Positions 18,689-29,309 of a stretch of 64,000 nucleotides of DNA are shown piece by piece. Within the stretch, counting starts at the first letter, position 1; each line of letters opens with the position of its first letter. The notes beneath the pieces are model-generated. The model saw only the letters and a list, made by a program, of their open reading frames with translations. It had not been told where the DNA came from and did no database searches. Source of the DNA: Prasinococcaceae sp. CCMP 1430 (lineage: Eukaryota > Prasinodermophyta > Palmophyllophyceae > Prasinococcales > Prasinococcaceae); assembly GCA_013416795.1 (NCBI GenBank), contig RQSC01001252.1, forward strand, positions 23,775 through 87,774. Direction: 5' to 3'. The position numbers and the translations under genes are program-made.

Positions 18689-21600
18689 ATGCGGCGGTTC
18701 CGCCAGGCGGCCGACACAGCGGCGTCGAAGGTCAAGAGCGGTGCCACGCGGATCGCAGAGGCGGGCGCGGGCGCCGTCGGCGCGGGCGGCAGCGCGGGGA
18801 GGCCGAGACCGACAGGGCACACGCCGGTGAGGGCGTCGCAGCAGGTAATTGCGACAGAGGGAGGGAGCGCGCGCGCGCGCCTCGGGAGCGCATTCCCCTC
18901 TCGGCGCTGACGCTCATCCGCTCGCTCCGTCTACTGCCACTTGCCGCGCACGTCCGCGCGCGCCATTTCCCGCCAACGCCTGCGCCCACAAACTCCTGTC
19001 GCCACCCTCTTCAATTTTCCCTGTCACGCACCTACCCACCATCGCTCTCTCTCTCTCTCTCTCTCTTGCGCGCGCACACACACCGCCTCCCAGCCCGTCG
19101 AGCGGCCTCGCCCATCGTCGCTGCCCGCGCGCACGAAACGCGACCCCGAAAAGGTCCTCGAGAGCCTCGACGAGCGCTACTACGACCCGGATTTCGCAGC
19201 GCTTGAGGAGGAGCTCACGAGCCTGCCGGCAGATGTGAGCACGCGCGAGCTCGATGCCAAGTGTGTTGGCCTCATGAAGCACCGCGAGGCGCTCGAGGAG
19301 ATCCTGTGCGCCCGCGTGCTTGCCAACTACGAGCAATTCATCGACGGCATGTCGCAAGTGACCAATCTACAGCACGACCTTACGATGGCAAACGTCGTCG
19401 TCCGAAATGCCAGGAGGTTCACGCGCCGCGCGGCAGCAGGCACGGAGGGCGCGCTAGGCGTCGTGGAAAACTCCCGACGCAAGCGCAGGCTACTTGAGAC
19501 GCTCGCGCTCGCTACTGAGGTGCGCGACGCGCTGAGGCAAAGGGAGCTGCTCAGGGAAGCCCTCGACCGAGGGAAGTATGCAGCGGCCATGGCGGGCGCC
19601 ATCGAGTGCAGAGAGACGCTCGGAGAGCTGGCGGAGAGGGGTGTTGGGGGCCCGTGCACCACCGAGGGCGCCAACGCAGACGGTGGCAGCGACGTGAATG
19701 GGGCGGGGACGGCGGATGAGGACGACAATGGCGGGGGCGCTAGTAGCAGCGGCAGCAGCGGCATAGAGGCGCTGCGTGAGGCGCGAGAGAAACTCGACGA
19801 GGTCGCCGGCGAGGCCGTCACACAGGCTGACGCACAGCTACAGTCGCAGTGCACAGTGGCGTTCGACGAAGGCGCGTACCGGGACGTGCTATACGTATAC
19901 ATGCTGCTCGAAGACGAACTCGGGTTGGTCGACAAGGTGCAGACTTTCGCGCAGCAGGATGTGCTCGCCAAGTCACAGAACGTGCTCGCCAAGTTCGCGA
20001 CGCGAAACGACAGTACCGGTACCGCTGCCGCCGCGGCCGTCCGTGGGGGGGGGCAGGTGGCGTTCATTGAGTTGTGCCGCGGGGTTCCTGAGGACGATTT
20101 CCAGCAGTGCCTCAGTGAGACCATGACGAGCCTGTTTGAGGTGCTCTGCGTCTATCATCGAATGTTGGCTTGGCACCTTCAGAAGGTGGCCGCGCAGGTG
20201 GAGGTGCCAACCAACGCCACCGATGATAGCAGCAGCGCCGATGGAGCCGACGAGGAGCAGGCCAGCGCTGCCGAAGCCGCCGCTGTGCACGAGCGCGAGG
20301 CGTGCGCAGTGATTGCGGCGGCGCTCAAGCGCGGCCGGCGTACCGTGTGGGATCTTGCCGCGCGGCGAGTTGCTGCGCTGCTCTCTGCCGACACGCTCGC
20401 CGCCTCGGGAAGTGAGGCGTACATGCAGGTCATCGAGTGGACGAGTTCGTTCATTCAGGCGGGCGAGGCATTCTGTGGCAGCGAGGCGGGCACGCTACGC
20501 TCGCGTTTGCAGCAGCAGACGGTGAAGTACTTCGGAGCGCAGCACCGACGCTCGATGGGCGTGCTCAAGGACATCGTGACGAAGGAGGCATGGACTCCGT
20601 TGCCGCTCGAGGCGCTTGAGGCATACAGGCGTAGCGCGCGAGCCTATTTGTCGGCAAACGCCGCCCAAACCAAAGTAGCGGATCTATCGAAGCAGAACGA
20701 CTTTGAGGCCTTCGTCGCAGCAGGGCCCGTGCAGCTCTTCACCAGAGCGGACAATGAAGGCGAGGAGGACGGTGCCCCGGGCCCCGTTCCAGCCTCGCCT
20801 GGGGATGCGACTGATGTCGGCGGGCTTGGCAGGCGTAGCAGCTCGGTCGTGGGGGGCAAACCAGCAGGCGCAGCCGCAAAGAGCTCGGACGAGGCGCTGC
20901 GGCGTGCCATCGTGGAGGAGGGCGACGAGGTGGACACGGGTGGCAAGGGGAGCGCTCGTCCGAGTAATGGCAAGGACGGCGATGCCCTCAGCGCGCGGAA
21001 GGCCCCAACTCTGACTGCTGCAGGCCTGCGCATCGTGGACTCGTGGGAGCGATACATAGCGCTGATGGCCCTGCTGCCCGCCATCGCTGGGCAGATTTTC
21101 CGCGGCGCGGCTGAGATGTACGAGCTGTACATGCTCTCTATATTCCAGCTCTTTGGCAAGCGCGAGGCGCTCGCCCGAGAGGGCCTCGGTGCGGACACAT
21201 CAGATGCGCAAGCGCTGCTCACACCGCGCTTGCGCACGGCGCTGTTGCGCATCGCGCGAGAGCGTGGCATTGACGTCACGCTGTGGGCGGCGCCGCGCAA
21301 GTCGACGCTATCTTCAAACGGCGCGCCGATGGCAGCGGTTGGCGTTGTAGCCACAGATAGGGCGAGCGCCTCGCAGGCTCAGCAGCAGATGAAGTCAAGC
21401 GCCAGTAGCATGATGGGCCGCCTCGGCGCTCGCTTGGACAAGCTCACCAAAACTCCGCCGAAACTGACGCGTAGCAAGAGCGGTGGTGGCGGTGGAATGC
21501 CGGGAGAGACTCAGCCATCCGCCGTTGCGATGGCTCCCATAAGCGGCAATGTGCCGCGAACAGCGACGGCGCCAGCCATGCAGCAATGCGCGCCCGACGG

Positions 21601-22650
21601 GGACACTGGCAGCGCTGGTTCGCAGGACGCGACTTCATCCAGGCGAGGTTTGGCCTTTGCGGAGGGGTCCGGCGGTGGGAACGCGCCTTCGACCCCGCCC
21701 GGCGCGGGCCCGCCGACGCCGGGTGCCGAGTCTCCCTCGTCGCTGGCTCGCGTGGACGCCATCCTGTCAAGTGGCAACTTGTACGGGCTCAAGGAGCGAT
21801 ACATCGCCACCGAGAGTCTGTATTGGGTGGCAGAGGAGATCAAGGGCATGCGAGCGCGCCTGATCTCGCTGCTGTCACCCGCCGATGCGCGCTCGGCCGA
21901 GCACTTTTTCAGCCGGACAGTCGACGCTGCGGGCGATCTGCGCGAGCACGTGTGTACGTCATATCAGCCCTCCTGGACCGCCCACAGCGCGCCCATTTCA
22001 GCTCGATGTTTTGCACGCGCTCTGGCCTGGCGTACCCCAGCTACACACACACATACATGCGCTGCGCTGACGGGACTGGCCGCGCCACCCATCTCGGCCC
22101 TAACTGCGCAGATAAATCGGTGAGCCGCCTGCTGCTGAACTCGGCGTCGTTCGCGCACGCCGTCTCCGCTGCGCGCTTTGATGCCAAGGAGGTTGGAGAC
22201 AGTCACTCGACGTACGTGGACGTCATCCTTAACTCGTTCAGGCAGTTCGCGACCAAGGTATCGGTGGCGGGTGTCACGCCCGAAGTTGCTGACGTGCTCT
22301 TCAACGACGCAGTGGCGGCCACGGCCGAGGCGCTCGTTGAGGGGTACGCGCAGGCGCGCAAGTGTACCAACGAGGGGCGCGCACTCATGTCGCTCGACGT
22401 GCAGACGCTCATCGCCGGCCTGCGAGATCTGCGCAAGGGCGCGCCACCGCCCAACCTCGACATGGTCAGCGAGTACATCCGCGCATTCTACCTGCCCATG
22501 GAGGACGTGCTCGGCTGGGCCGCGCGCCACCCTGAGTACAAGGTCAGCCAGGTGGTGGCGCTCGTGAAGAGCGCAGCGGACGCGCAGGGCTGGAAGCGCA
22601 GCGACAGGAAAGCGCTCATCGAGAGAATCGAGGCGGGCGAGCTCATCTGA
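18689..22650 (+). CDS. VPS50: VPS50/syndetin subunit of the EARP tethering complex (three exons)
   Basis: Exons 18689-18844, 19094-21953 and 22112-22650 join exactly in frame (1,184 residues). The N-terminal block has LDERYYDPDFAALEEEL, FIDGMSQVTNLQHDLTMANVVVRNARRF and NSRRKRRLLETL, characteristic of VPS50. The middle contains helical rod segments and several low-complexity inserts. The C-terminal DUF2451 region starts at about residue 944 (LYGLKERYIATESLYWVAEEIKGMR) and ends in exon 3 with SEYIRAFYLPMEDVLGWAARHPEYKVSQVVALV. With VPS51, VPS52 and VPS53 it forms EARP, which recycles cargo from endosomes. The third junction rebuilds EHVYKSVSRLLL. Introns end GTAATT..CCCAG and GTACGT..GCGCAG. 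Start ATG 18689 opens exon 1, giving a basic, Ala-rich leader. Confidence 0.93.
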
Positions 22651-22908
22651 GGCCGTAGGCCGTACCTTTTAAAATTTATAAGCAGGTTCCCGTGCCACAG
22701 CGCGTTGCGGCCGCGCGAGCGGCGCTGTGGCCTCTGCCGCCTCTGCCGCGCACAACCGCGGTGCTTGCGCCGACGCGCCCGCATCCGACACCGCGTGCAC
22801 AGCCTGCTCTGTCGTCACCTCTGCCTCGCCGGTGTGCGAGCGCGTTTGTGCGCTTTGCGCTTGCGCTCGCCGGGAGAACGCCGGGGCTGCTGGCGTCAGG
22901 CTGCGCCG

Positions 22909-23913
22909 ATGTCAGAAGATGACAACTGGCTGGACCTCGAAGAGGACGCCGAGCCCGCCGCTGCACCCGCCCGAGCTCCCATGGCTGCCCCCAGCCTTCC
23001 CGGCCTGGCTCCGACGACGGGAGCGTCTCTTGCTGCCGACGCTGCAGTCGCCGCACCCGCCGGCGCGCCCTCCAACGCTGCCGCTCACGCCGCGGCCACC
23101 ACCGCCGCACCCGCTTCTGCCACGGCGCCCGCACTGGTGGTACCACGCGGCGAGGCGCTCTCTGACTCAGACGATGGGCTCGACCTGAGCGATGACGACA
23201 GCGACGGCGGAGCCGCCAATCGAGGTGGCGCCGCTGGCATGCATGCGCCCCCAGCCGATTCCGCAGGGCTGGTGCAGCCCTTCGCGAGCGTCGCCGCACA
23301 GCCTGCCGCGGCTCTCACCTCGGAGACAGGGGCGATCGCACTGCGCCGGCCGATGCTACCAGGGCCCGCGTCGCGTGCGCAACGTGCGTCTGCGCCACCG
23401 CGCGTTGCGAGCAGGACAGCAGCCGGCGTTGCAGTCAACAGCTGGGATGCGCTGTGGACTGGCCACGGCGCTCCCTGCACGAACGCAAACGGTGCCTCAC
23501 ACTGCGGTGCGGATACAGAGGAAGATGATGGTGGCGTGTCGGGCGATCGTGCATGGCAGCGTTTGCTTGAGCGTCAGCTGGCTGGCGCATGGCGTGGTGC
23601 CGAGGGCATGTGCACGGCCGCGCAGGTGCTCGCTGATACATCCATGCGGCGCGTGCCACGCCTGGCTGGCGTGCTGCGTGAGAGAGAGATTGGCGCCGCA
23701 GAGAGCGGCCAGATTCGCTGCCTGGTTGCCGATCCGAGCGGTGCGCTGCCCGCAACTTTGCATGCAGGCGCGGTCGAGGCGCACCCCTCACTCGCCGACG
23801 CGGAGGGCGTCGCAGTGCTTCTCAGGGATGTGGCGGTTCTGCGGGTGGGCAAGGCAGCGGCAGTGTCCGTCCTGGCGCACAGAGTGGAGGCGGTCGTCAC
23901 AGCCGGCGCTTGA
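22909..23913 (+). CDS. HROB (C17orf53)-like OB-fold protein
   Basis: Intronless, 334 residues from ATG 22909 (MSEDDNWLDLEEDAEP). The first 215 residues are low-complexity Ala/Pro with acidic clusters. The C-terminal 120 residues hold AWQRLLERQLAGAW, then VPRLAGVLRERE, IRCLVADPSGALPATLH, and VAVLLRDVAVLRVGKAAAVSVLAHRVEAVV. That is the compact OB-fold of HROB/MCM8IP, which recruits the MCM8-MCM9 helicase in homologous recombination (conserved DPTGE..GT.H and GS.L.LK.V..F motifs). The overall design (disordered acidic N-terminus, C-terminal OB fold) fits. Another OB-fold protein is possible; the assignment rests on motif resemblance. Confidence 0.6.
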   Translation: MSEDDNWLDLEEDAEPAAAPARAPMAAPSLPGLAPTTGASLAADAAVAAPAGAPSNAAAHAAATTAAPASATAPALVVPRGEALSDSDDGLDLSDDDSDGGAANRGGAAGMHAPPADSAGLVQPFASVAAQPAAALTSETGAIALRRPMLPGPASRAQRASAPPRVASRTAAGVAVNSWDALWTGHGAPCTNANGASHCGADTEEDDGGVSGDRAWQRLLERQLAGAWRGAEGMCTAAQVLADTSMRRVPRLAGVLREREIGAAESGQIRCLVADPSGALPATLHAGAVEAHPSLADAEGVAVLLRDVAVLRVGKAAAVSVLAHRVEAVVTAGA

Positions 23914-23951
23914 TCGTGCCCCGGCGGCGCCATCGAGTGTAGCAATTGGCC

Positions 23952-23975
23952 GGTACAGTATGTGTAAATTATTGA
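23952..23975 (+). terminator. AT-rich 3'-end region with TACAGTATGTGTAAATT
   Basis: Forty bases after the HROB-like stop codon, in the convergent interval with p23. It contains TACAGTA and TGTGTAAATT, similar to the TGTAC-type elements at other gene ends. Confidence 0.35.
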
Positions 23976-24032
23976 GATTGAGCACAAGGCGGCGCGCTCG
24001 CGCGCAAGATGCGCGCGCTGCAGATGATAGGC

Positions 24033-25252
24033 TCAGTCCTCCAGTTCTTCGAGGTCTGCGGCGCCGCGGTTCCCGGTCGGGAGAGACCGATCAAGCGGTG
24101 CGCATACGTCAGTCCTCGTCTATACAAGTGTCAGCGAGCGCGCACACGCAGGTTGGCGCACGCGGTATGCCGGCAGGGCGGGGGAGGCCGGATGGCGGCG
24201 GTCGCGGCACGCATGCGCGACGGCACTGCGCACCTTCGTCGTCGCTGTCGGTGTGAATGTCCTTGTCTCGCGGGTCGTCGAACCTCTTGAGGTCATCGAG
24301 GTCGCCAAGGTCGAACGTGTCGACGTTTTCATCCTCCTAAAAACGCAAGCAACGCGTGCGAGCGGGTCAGCGGCGGTAGCAGGCGGCGGGCATGAGCGCT
24401 GACCTCGCAGCAGGCTCTGCGCCGTAGCGACGCGCACAAGAGCGCCAGACAACCAGTGACACGCGCTGCTGGCGCGCAAGCACGCGTCACTCGCCAGCAG
24501 AGAGAGACGACGACGTGTTCGCAAGCGCGCGACAGACCTCCTCCTCATCCTCGTCCTTCCACCTATCCCAGTCGATCTTGAGCCACTGCGGTGCCTTGCC
24601 CGGCGCCTTGAGTAGCCGTGGCCAGTGGTCGCCCACCTCCTTGCGTGCAACCACCACTGAGATGCTGCGTGCGCTTATCGCCACCTGCGGCAGCGAAGGT
24701 GCATCGACAGGGACGCGGGGCACGGGTGCGCGCATGCGCCGAGCAAGCGCACAGCAAGCGTCGAAGGGCAAGCATCCCATGGGTGCAGGCACGCAACGCA
24801 CCGTGCACGCGTCAGCATGTGCAGCTCGCAATAGCGCTCGCGAAGCGCGCGGAGGAGCGCTCTCTCCACGCGTGTGCGCGTCAGTGTGTTGCGTGCGTGT
24901 CGGGTGTACGCGCGAGAGAGAATGTGCACTGCCGCTTGGCGAGCCCCACCAGGCGCGGTGGCCTCACGTGCAGACGCCTGCGCCGGCACGCGACCGCATT
25001 TCCAAGGCCACCGTGCTGGCGCCATACCTTGGAGGCGTCGGCGTCGATCTCGCCGAAGAGCTCCACGTTGAGCTCGTACTGTCTGCGGTCGTCCACGGGC
25101 CCACCCTCGCCTGCGAAAAACAGCCTGCCGTGAGAGGACGCAGGGTCGAGGCGCACAGTTGGTTTCTCGAGCTGCTGAACAGAGAGGGTGAGCAGCACGC
25201 GGTCCTTGCGCTGCGCCCATGTCACCTGCGGCGTGCGCGTCTCACTCGCCAT
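24033..25252 (-). CDS. p23/SBA1 HSP90 co-chaperone (four exons, two possible last exons)
   Basis: Exon 1 25252-25028 (MASETRTPQVTWAQRKDRVLLTL, CS-domain start), exon 2 24684-24538, exon 3 24336-24234. Exon 2 carries the diagnostic p23 motif WLKIDWDRWKDEDEEE. Exon 3 is acidic (DLGDLDDLKRFDDPRDKDIH). All junctions are GT-AG with matching phases (0, 0, 1). Two terminal exons fit in phase: 24119-24109, adding only DED, and 24055-24033, adding DLEELED. Both are preceded by AG and share a CTCAGTCCTC end; the second resembles the usual acidic p23 tail better. p23 binds ATP-bound HSP90 and stabilises client complexes. Confidence 0.9.
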
Positions 25253-25605
25253 GCGGGCGCGACCCGTGGCGTTGGGGGCGGCGTTCCTTCTCTCAAGCAT
25301 GAGAGTGGCGCCGCATCGGTGCGCGGGCTTTCGGTGCCACTCGGACTGCCCCGCTGCTGCGGAGCGCGCTGCATGCGCCCGCGCCCGCCGCGGCGCGCGA
25401 GACGCGCACTCAGCCTGCAGCTGCGCCCGCGCCTGTGGTGCCTACAGCGCACTCAGGGCACCGCGCAGCGGACTGGCACGCGCGGGCCCGCGCCGCCCCT
25501 GCGGGGGGCGACACAGGCCCACCACCCGTGGACGCAGCTGTCGTAGAGGAGTCAGATGCGACTGTTTGTGATTAGCGTGGCTAGCTAAACTAGAGTTGAA
25601 TGTGG

Positions 25606-25615
25606 TGTACAATTT
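25606..25615 (+). terminator. Candidate 3'-end element TGTACAATTT
   Basis: Lies in the interval between p23 and the downstream (in minus sense) transporter stop at 25794. Shares the 9-mer TGTACAATT with 47175, another gene-end region. Confidence 0.3.
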
Positions 25616-25793
25616 GCGCGCACCCAAGCATGCGCGGGGGCGAGGCAGGCGGTGGCGTGTCGAGCTCGCGGGCCGGGCGGCACTAGCTGTGCTCGCAGGC
25701 GGCGCTGGTCTCCACGCGAGGAGCCTCTGAAAGCGCGGCATGTCGCACGAGGAGCCGCTTTGGTCCCGCATGGCCCCATCCCCGTCCCGGGCC

Positions 25794-26726
25794 TCACTTC
25801 GGCAGCACCGACGACCTCTTCCTGGGAGGCTGCTTGTACATGGAGGCGCCACCGATGCAAACGAGCAGGGCCATCGTGCCCGCAGCGGACGCGTGGTAGT
25901 CCCACAAAAGCACGTTGATGAGCACGGTCGCGACTTTGTTCGTGACCCCGATGACGGTGAAGGTGAGCGCCGACACGTGCTTGCGCAGGAGGAAACCCGC
26001 GAATGAAATGCCGCAGCCCACAGCGCAGCTGAGCCCCACGGGGAGCAAAACCCTCCGGTCGGTCAGCGCGACAGGGCCAGCCATGTAGTTGCTGAACTCG
26101 CCCTGGTACAGGGCCAGGAAGATGGCAGGCACGAGGCTCAGAGTGTTCTGGTAGTAGACGCGCCCCCACGTCGTCAGGTCTGGGCCCTTGCTCACCACGT
26201 GCTTGAGCACCAGCTGATCGGCGACCATGCACGCCCAGTAGCAGAATGCCCAGAAGCAGTTGGCAATATGCAGCTCGGACTCGACATTCGCAAACACCAC
26301 AGCACCCCCCAGCGTGAGCGCAAGCGCCGCCCACGTGCGCGGCCCGGGCAGCTCGCGCTGCATGAAGACGAAGTCTCCCAGTGCGACGGCCAGCGGCAGA
26401 CTGCTGCGAAAGACGATGACGGTGTCGACGTTCAGATCACGCAGCGCGAGCATTGACGTGAAGAGCGTCGCGAAGAAGACCGCCACCGCCTTCAGGAAGC
26501 CCAGCACCTTCTTGGTCTGAAGGGCGTCCACTTTCAAGTATCCCATCATGCCGAGCCCCTTGGGCACAGCGATCGATACAATGAACTGGCAGCAGAGAAG
26601 CAGGTTCGGGTACGGGAAAGCCACGACGGCCGCCTTGTTCGCGACGAGCATCGTCGCCGAGCAGAAGCAATAGAAGGCCACCACGCTGAGGAGGTTGGCC
26701 CGCGAGGTTGGCACGTCGTGCACCAT
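25794..26726 (-). CDS. GDP-mannose-type nucleotide-sugar transporter (TPT/DMT family)
   Basis: Intronless; ATG 26726 gives MVHDVPTSRANLLSVVAFYCFCS, about 310 residues with roughly ten hydrophobic helices. Diagnostic stretches: LRDLNVDTVIVFRSSLPLAVALGDFVF (compare the VETLTVFRS..PL.VALGD motif of Golgi GDP-sugar carriers), VSALTFTVIGVTNKVATVLINVLLWDYHAS and a final GTMALLVCIGGASMYKQPP. The short basic tail (KRSSVLPK) follows. It probably exchanges GDP-sugars against GMP across the Golgi membrane. The canonical GALNK substrate motif is not evident, so substrate is open. It diverges from the SDR gene, with an ambiguous base at 26795 in between. Confidence 0.82.
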   Translation of the reverse strand: MVHDVPTSRANLLSVVAFYCFCSATMLVANKAAVVAFPYPNLLLCCQFIVSIAVPKGLGMMGYLKVDALQTKKVLGFLKAVAVFFATLFTSMLALRDLNVDTVIVFRSSLPLAVALGDFVFMQRELPGPRTWAALALTLGGAVVFANVESELHIANCFWAFCYWACMVADQLVLKHVVSKGPDLTTWGRVYYQNTLSLVPAIFLALYQGEFSNYMAGPVALTDRRVLLPVGLSCAVGCGISFAGFLLRKHVSALTFTVIGVTNKVATVLINVLLWDYHASAAGTMALLVCIGGASMYKQPPRKRSSVLPK

Positions 26727-26795
26727 GTCCGTCGATATCGCCGGATCGGGTCCCGCCGCGCGCGCGCCCCTCGCCGCGGGCGCCGCGCGCCCCCN

Positions 26796-27911
26796 GGGTT
26801 CGAGCACGTAGCGGCCCACGAGGCCACGCAGGGCCAGGTCAGTGAACTCGAGGGACGCCGACAGCGGGGCGACGGTCCGAGCCGCGCGATCTACGGCGAG
26901 CCGCGCGCCGAGCGCGCGAGAGCGGGAGCGGGAGCGGGAGCGGGAGCGGCAGCGGGGGCCGCGCTGCCCCTGGCGGGCGCCGTCGCTGTCGTCACTGGGG
27001 CCAACACTGGCCTCGGCAAGGAGACGGCCGGGCGGCTCGCGGCGGCGGGCGCCAAGGTCGTGTTCGCGTGCCGCTCTGAGGGGCGCGCGAGAGAGGCGAT
27101 CGCCGACGTGCGCGCACGCAGGGGCGTGCCAGCGGACAGGGCGGTCTTCATGCCGCTCGATCTAACCTCGCTGAAGAGCGTGGTCTCGTTCGCGAAGAGC
27201 TACAAGGCGGAGCACAATCGCTGCGACGCGCTCGTGTGCAACGCGGCCATCAACGGCTTCACCGCCAAGACGTACGACAGCACCATCACCGAGGACGGCT
27301 TCAACGTCGTGTGGCAGGTGAACTTCCTGGGCCACTGGCTGCTGGCGAGGCTGCTGCAGGAGCCGCTCGCCAAGGCCAACGGGCGCGTGGTGATGGTGAC
27401 GAGCTGCATGCACGCCGCCGGCTCGGTCGACAGCACCAAGTTCCGCCGCACGCGCGGCTGTCGGATGCAGTACGAGACGACCAAGCTGGCGGCGGGCCTC
27501 GCGGCGCGCGAGCTCACGCGGCGGGCGGCCGAGCGCGGTGAGCGCGTGGTGGCGCACGCGGCCACGCCCGGTGCGGTGATGACGGACATCTTCCGCGACC
27601 TGCCAAACAGGCAGCTGCTGGCGCCCATCATGCGATGCATGTTCCTGTCGCCCGAGCAAGGTGCCGACACGAGCGTCGCGGCGGCCTCGGACCCCCGCCT
27701 GGCGCCGGGCGCGTCGGACAGCAAGTACCTCGTGCCATACTGGCATGCCGGCATCACGCTCGAGCCGCTGCGCACGATGTTCGACACGTGGGGCTGGCAC
27801 GTGGGCGCCATCGAGGGCGTCGCGCACGCCAGCATGCGCGGCGCGGCGGCCGACGCGGCCGCGCGCGAGCTGTGCGCGCTCGCCGACGCGGACATCGAGG
27901 CCTACCTCTGA
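26796..27911 (+). CDS. Short-chain dehydrogenase/reductase, retinol-dehydrogenase/WWOX-like (5' end missing)
   Basis: The Rossmann start is LAGAVAVVTGANTGLGKETAGRLAAAGAKVVFACRS (TGxxxGxG present). LDLTSLKSVVSFAKSY follows, then LVCNAAINGF (the NAG motif reads NAA), VNFLGHWLLARLL, VVMVTSCMH and the catalytic YETTK. PGAVMTDIFRD is the post-catalytic NADP loop. This composition fits the RDH11-14/WWOX/protochlorophyllide-reductase-like group. The ORF extends 5' through a (GGGAGC)n repeat, coding Ala-Gly, to an N at 26795. No ATG is present in that frame, so the start exon is missing or damaged. Substrate unknown. Confidence 0.82.
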   Translation, partial: GFEHVAAHEATQGQVSELEGRRQRGDGPSRAIYGEPRAERARAGAGAGAGAAAGAALPLAGAVAVVTGANTGLGKETAGRLAAAGAKVVFACRSEGRAREAIADVRARRGVPADRAVFMPLDLTSLKSVVSFAKSYKAEHNRCDALVCNAAINGFTAKTYDSTITEDGFNVVWQVNFLGHWLLARLLQEPLAKANGRVVMVTSCMHAAGSVDSTKFRRTRGCRMQYETTKLAAGLAARELTRRAAERGERVVAHAATPGAVMTDIFRDLPNRQLLAPIMRCMFLSPEQGADTSVAAASDPRLAPGASDSKYLVPYWHAGITLEPLRTMFDTWGWHVGAIEGVAHASMRGAAADAAARELCALADADIEAYL

Positions 27912-28360
27912 GAGGACGCGCCCCTCCTCCACAGCCTGCCGTCGCGGCGCGGCCGGGAGGCACATCAAACCGCATGCATCCGAGTTGATGCTTTCCCGTG
28001 GCTCATGTAATACTAATAGTGCTTCATACATATCTGACACGTCATGCGCGCGCGGCCCCGGGGCTCGATCGGCGCCCCGCTGTCTTCTGGAAGCGCCGGC
28101 GCGCCAGCGCGCGGGATGGTTCGGGTTCCGCGGAGCGCGAAATGGCGCGGTGCGCGGTGCGTTCCGGGCAGCGGTGTTTTTCGGCGCGGCGTTTTCGGCG
28201 GGTGGCAATCCGCGAGTTTGACGGGCGGAGCTGCGCGCGCGACAGCAACACCCGCGCGCCGCGCGCCGCGATTGGCGCCACACCGCCCCGCGGCGGCGCG
28301 GCGTGAAGGGAGGAGGGGGGCTCGAACCCCCTCCCTTTCCGCGCTCACCCCCACCCCCTC

Positions 28361-28402
28361 GGTGGGGTGGGGTGGGGCGCACCCCCACCCCACCCCACCC
28401 CA
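28361..28402. repeat. G-run/C-run inverted repeat with G-quadruplex potential
   Basis: GGTGGGGTGGGGTGGGG followed after CGCA by CCCCCACCCCACCCCACCCC. The halves are near-perfect inverse complements, and the minus strand holds at least four G4-G5 runs separated by single T. It lies about 70-110 bases before the bZIP start codon, so in the promoter or 5' leader. Confidence 0.75.
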
Positions 28403-28469
28403 TCCGCGCGCGCGCTGCGCGCGCGCTCACCGCGCGAGGAGGCGGGTGGCGGACACCCACCCGCCCCGA

Positions 28470-29309
28470 ATGTCCGTGATGATGGACGGCAGTGACGTCG
28501 AAGCGCTCGACATGCTCTTCGGCCAGGGCGTGGGCGGTGGCGGTGGCGACGTCGATTCCTTCGACGACTTGTTCTCGCTGCTGCCGGGGGATGACGACCT
28601 GTCCCCGAGCCCGAGTGAGCTCGAGGGGGCCGCTGGCGCCGCGCCGCTCGACGCCGAGCCCGCCCAGGGCCAACCGCCCGAGGCGCAGAAGCGCACGGCG
28701 GCCAAGCGCGCGCGCAGCGAGCCGGCGGAGGAGGAGGACCACGAGGAGGCCGTGAAGCGGCGCAGGCGGCTCGAGAAGAACCGCCAGTCCGCGCAGCTGA
28801 GCCGCGAGCGCAAGCGGAACCAGGTCGACAGGCTGCAGGCGCAGGTGGCCCAGCTGAAGCACGACAACATGTCGCTGGCCTACACGCTCTCGGTTTATCA
28901 TGCCGAGATGCAGCGCATGCAAGAGCAGCTTTCAAAGCTCACCGACGATCGCACGCGCGCGCTGCCCGCTGCTGCTTCAACGGCCGACGGCCCCACCGCC
29001 GACCAACACACCGACCAACCTACTACGACGCATGTGCGTGGACACAAGGAGGAAGATAAGCCTGCTGTGCAAGAGAAAATGCCTTCTCTTCTCCTCCTGG
29101 TGGCCATCTCCACGCTCCTGCAGGCGGCGTCCTGCTACCTCGCCGGGTCCCTCTGCCTCAACACTCGTGAGGCGCTTGACCGCGTGCGGGCGTACAGGAC
29201 CAGCTGCGCTGAGCAGGCTCGCAAGGGCCTGCCCAACTGGCGGATGGCAGACGCGCCTTTCGGCGCGGACCTGACGCTCTCAGATGGCACCGTCGACAAC
29301 GCTGGCTAG
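28470..29309 (+). CDS. Membrane-tethered bZIP transcription factor (ATF6/bZIP28-like layout)
   Basis: Intronless, 279 residues. The N-terminus is acidic (DVDSFDDLFSLLPGDDD), typical of activation domains. The basic region and leucine zipper span about residues 92-150: KRRRRLEKNRQSAQLSRERKRNQVDRL, with the N-x7-R spacing (NRQSAQLSR), then heptad Leu. A single hydrophobic segment at about 204-230 (SLLLLVAISTLLQAASCYLAG) is followed by a 50-residue tail. RxxL sequences (REAL, RKGL) lie just after the membrane segment, where site-1 protease cuts ATF6-type factors. The arrangement suggests an ER-stress or other membrane-released regulator; cleavage is inference. Confidence 0.82.
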   Translation: MSVMMDGSDVEALDMLFGQGVGGGGGDVDSFDDLFSLLPGDDDLSPSPSELEGAAGAAPLDAEPAQGQPPEAQKRTAAKRARSEPAEEEDHEEAVKRRRRLEKNRQSAQLSRERKRNQVDRLQAQVAQLKHDNMSLAYTLSVYHAEMQRMQEQLSKLTDDRTRALPAAASTADGPTADQHTDQPTTTHVRGHKEEDKPAVQEKMPSLLLLVAISTLLQAASCYLAGSLCLNTREALDRVRAYRTSCAEQARKGLPNWRMADAPFGADLTLSDGTVDNAG

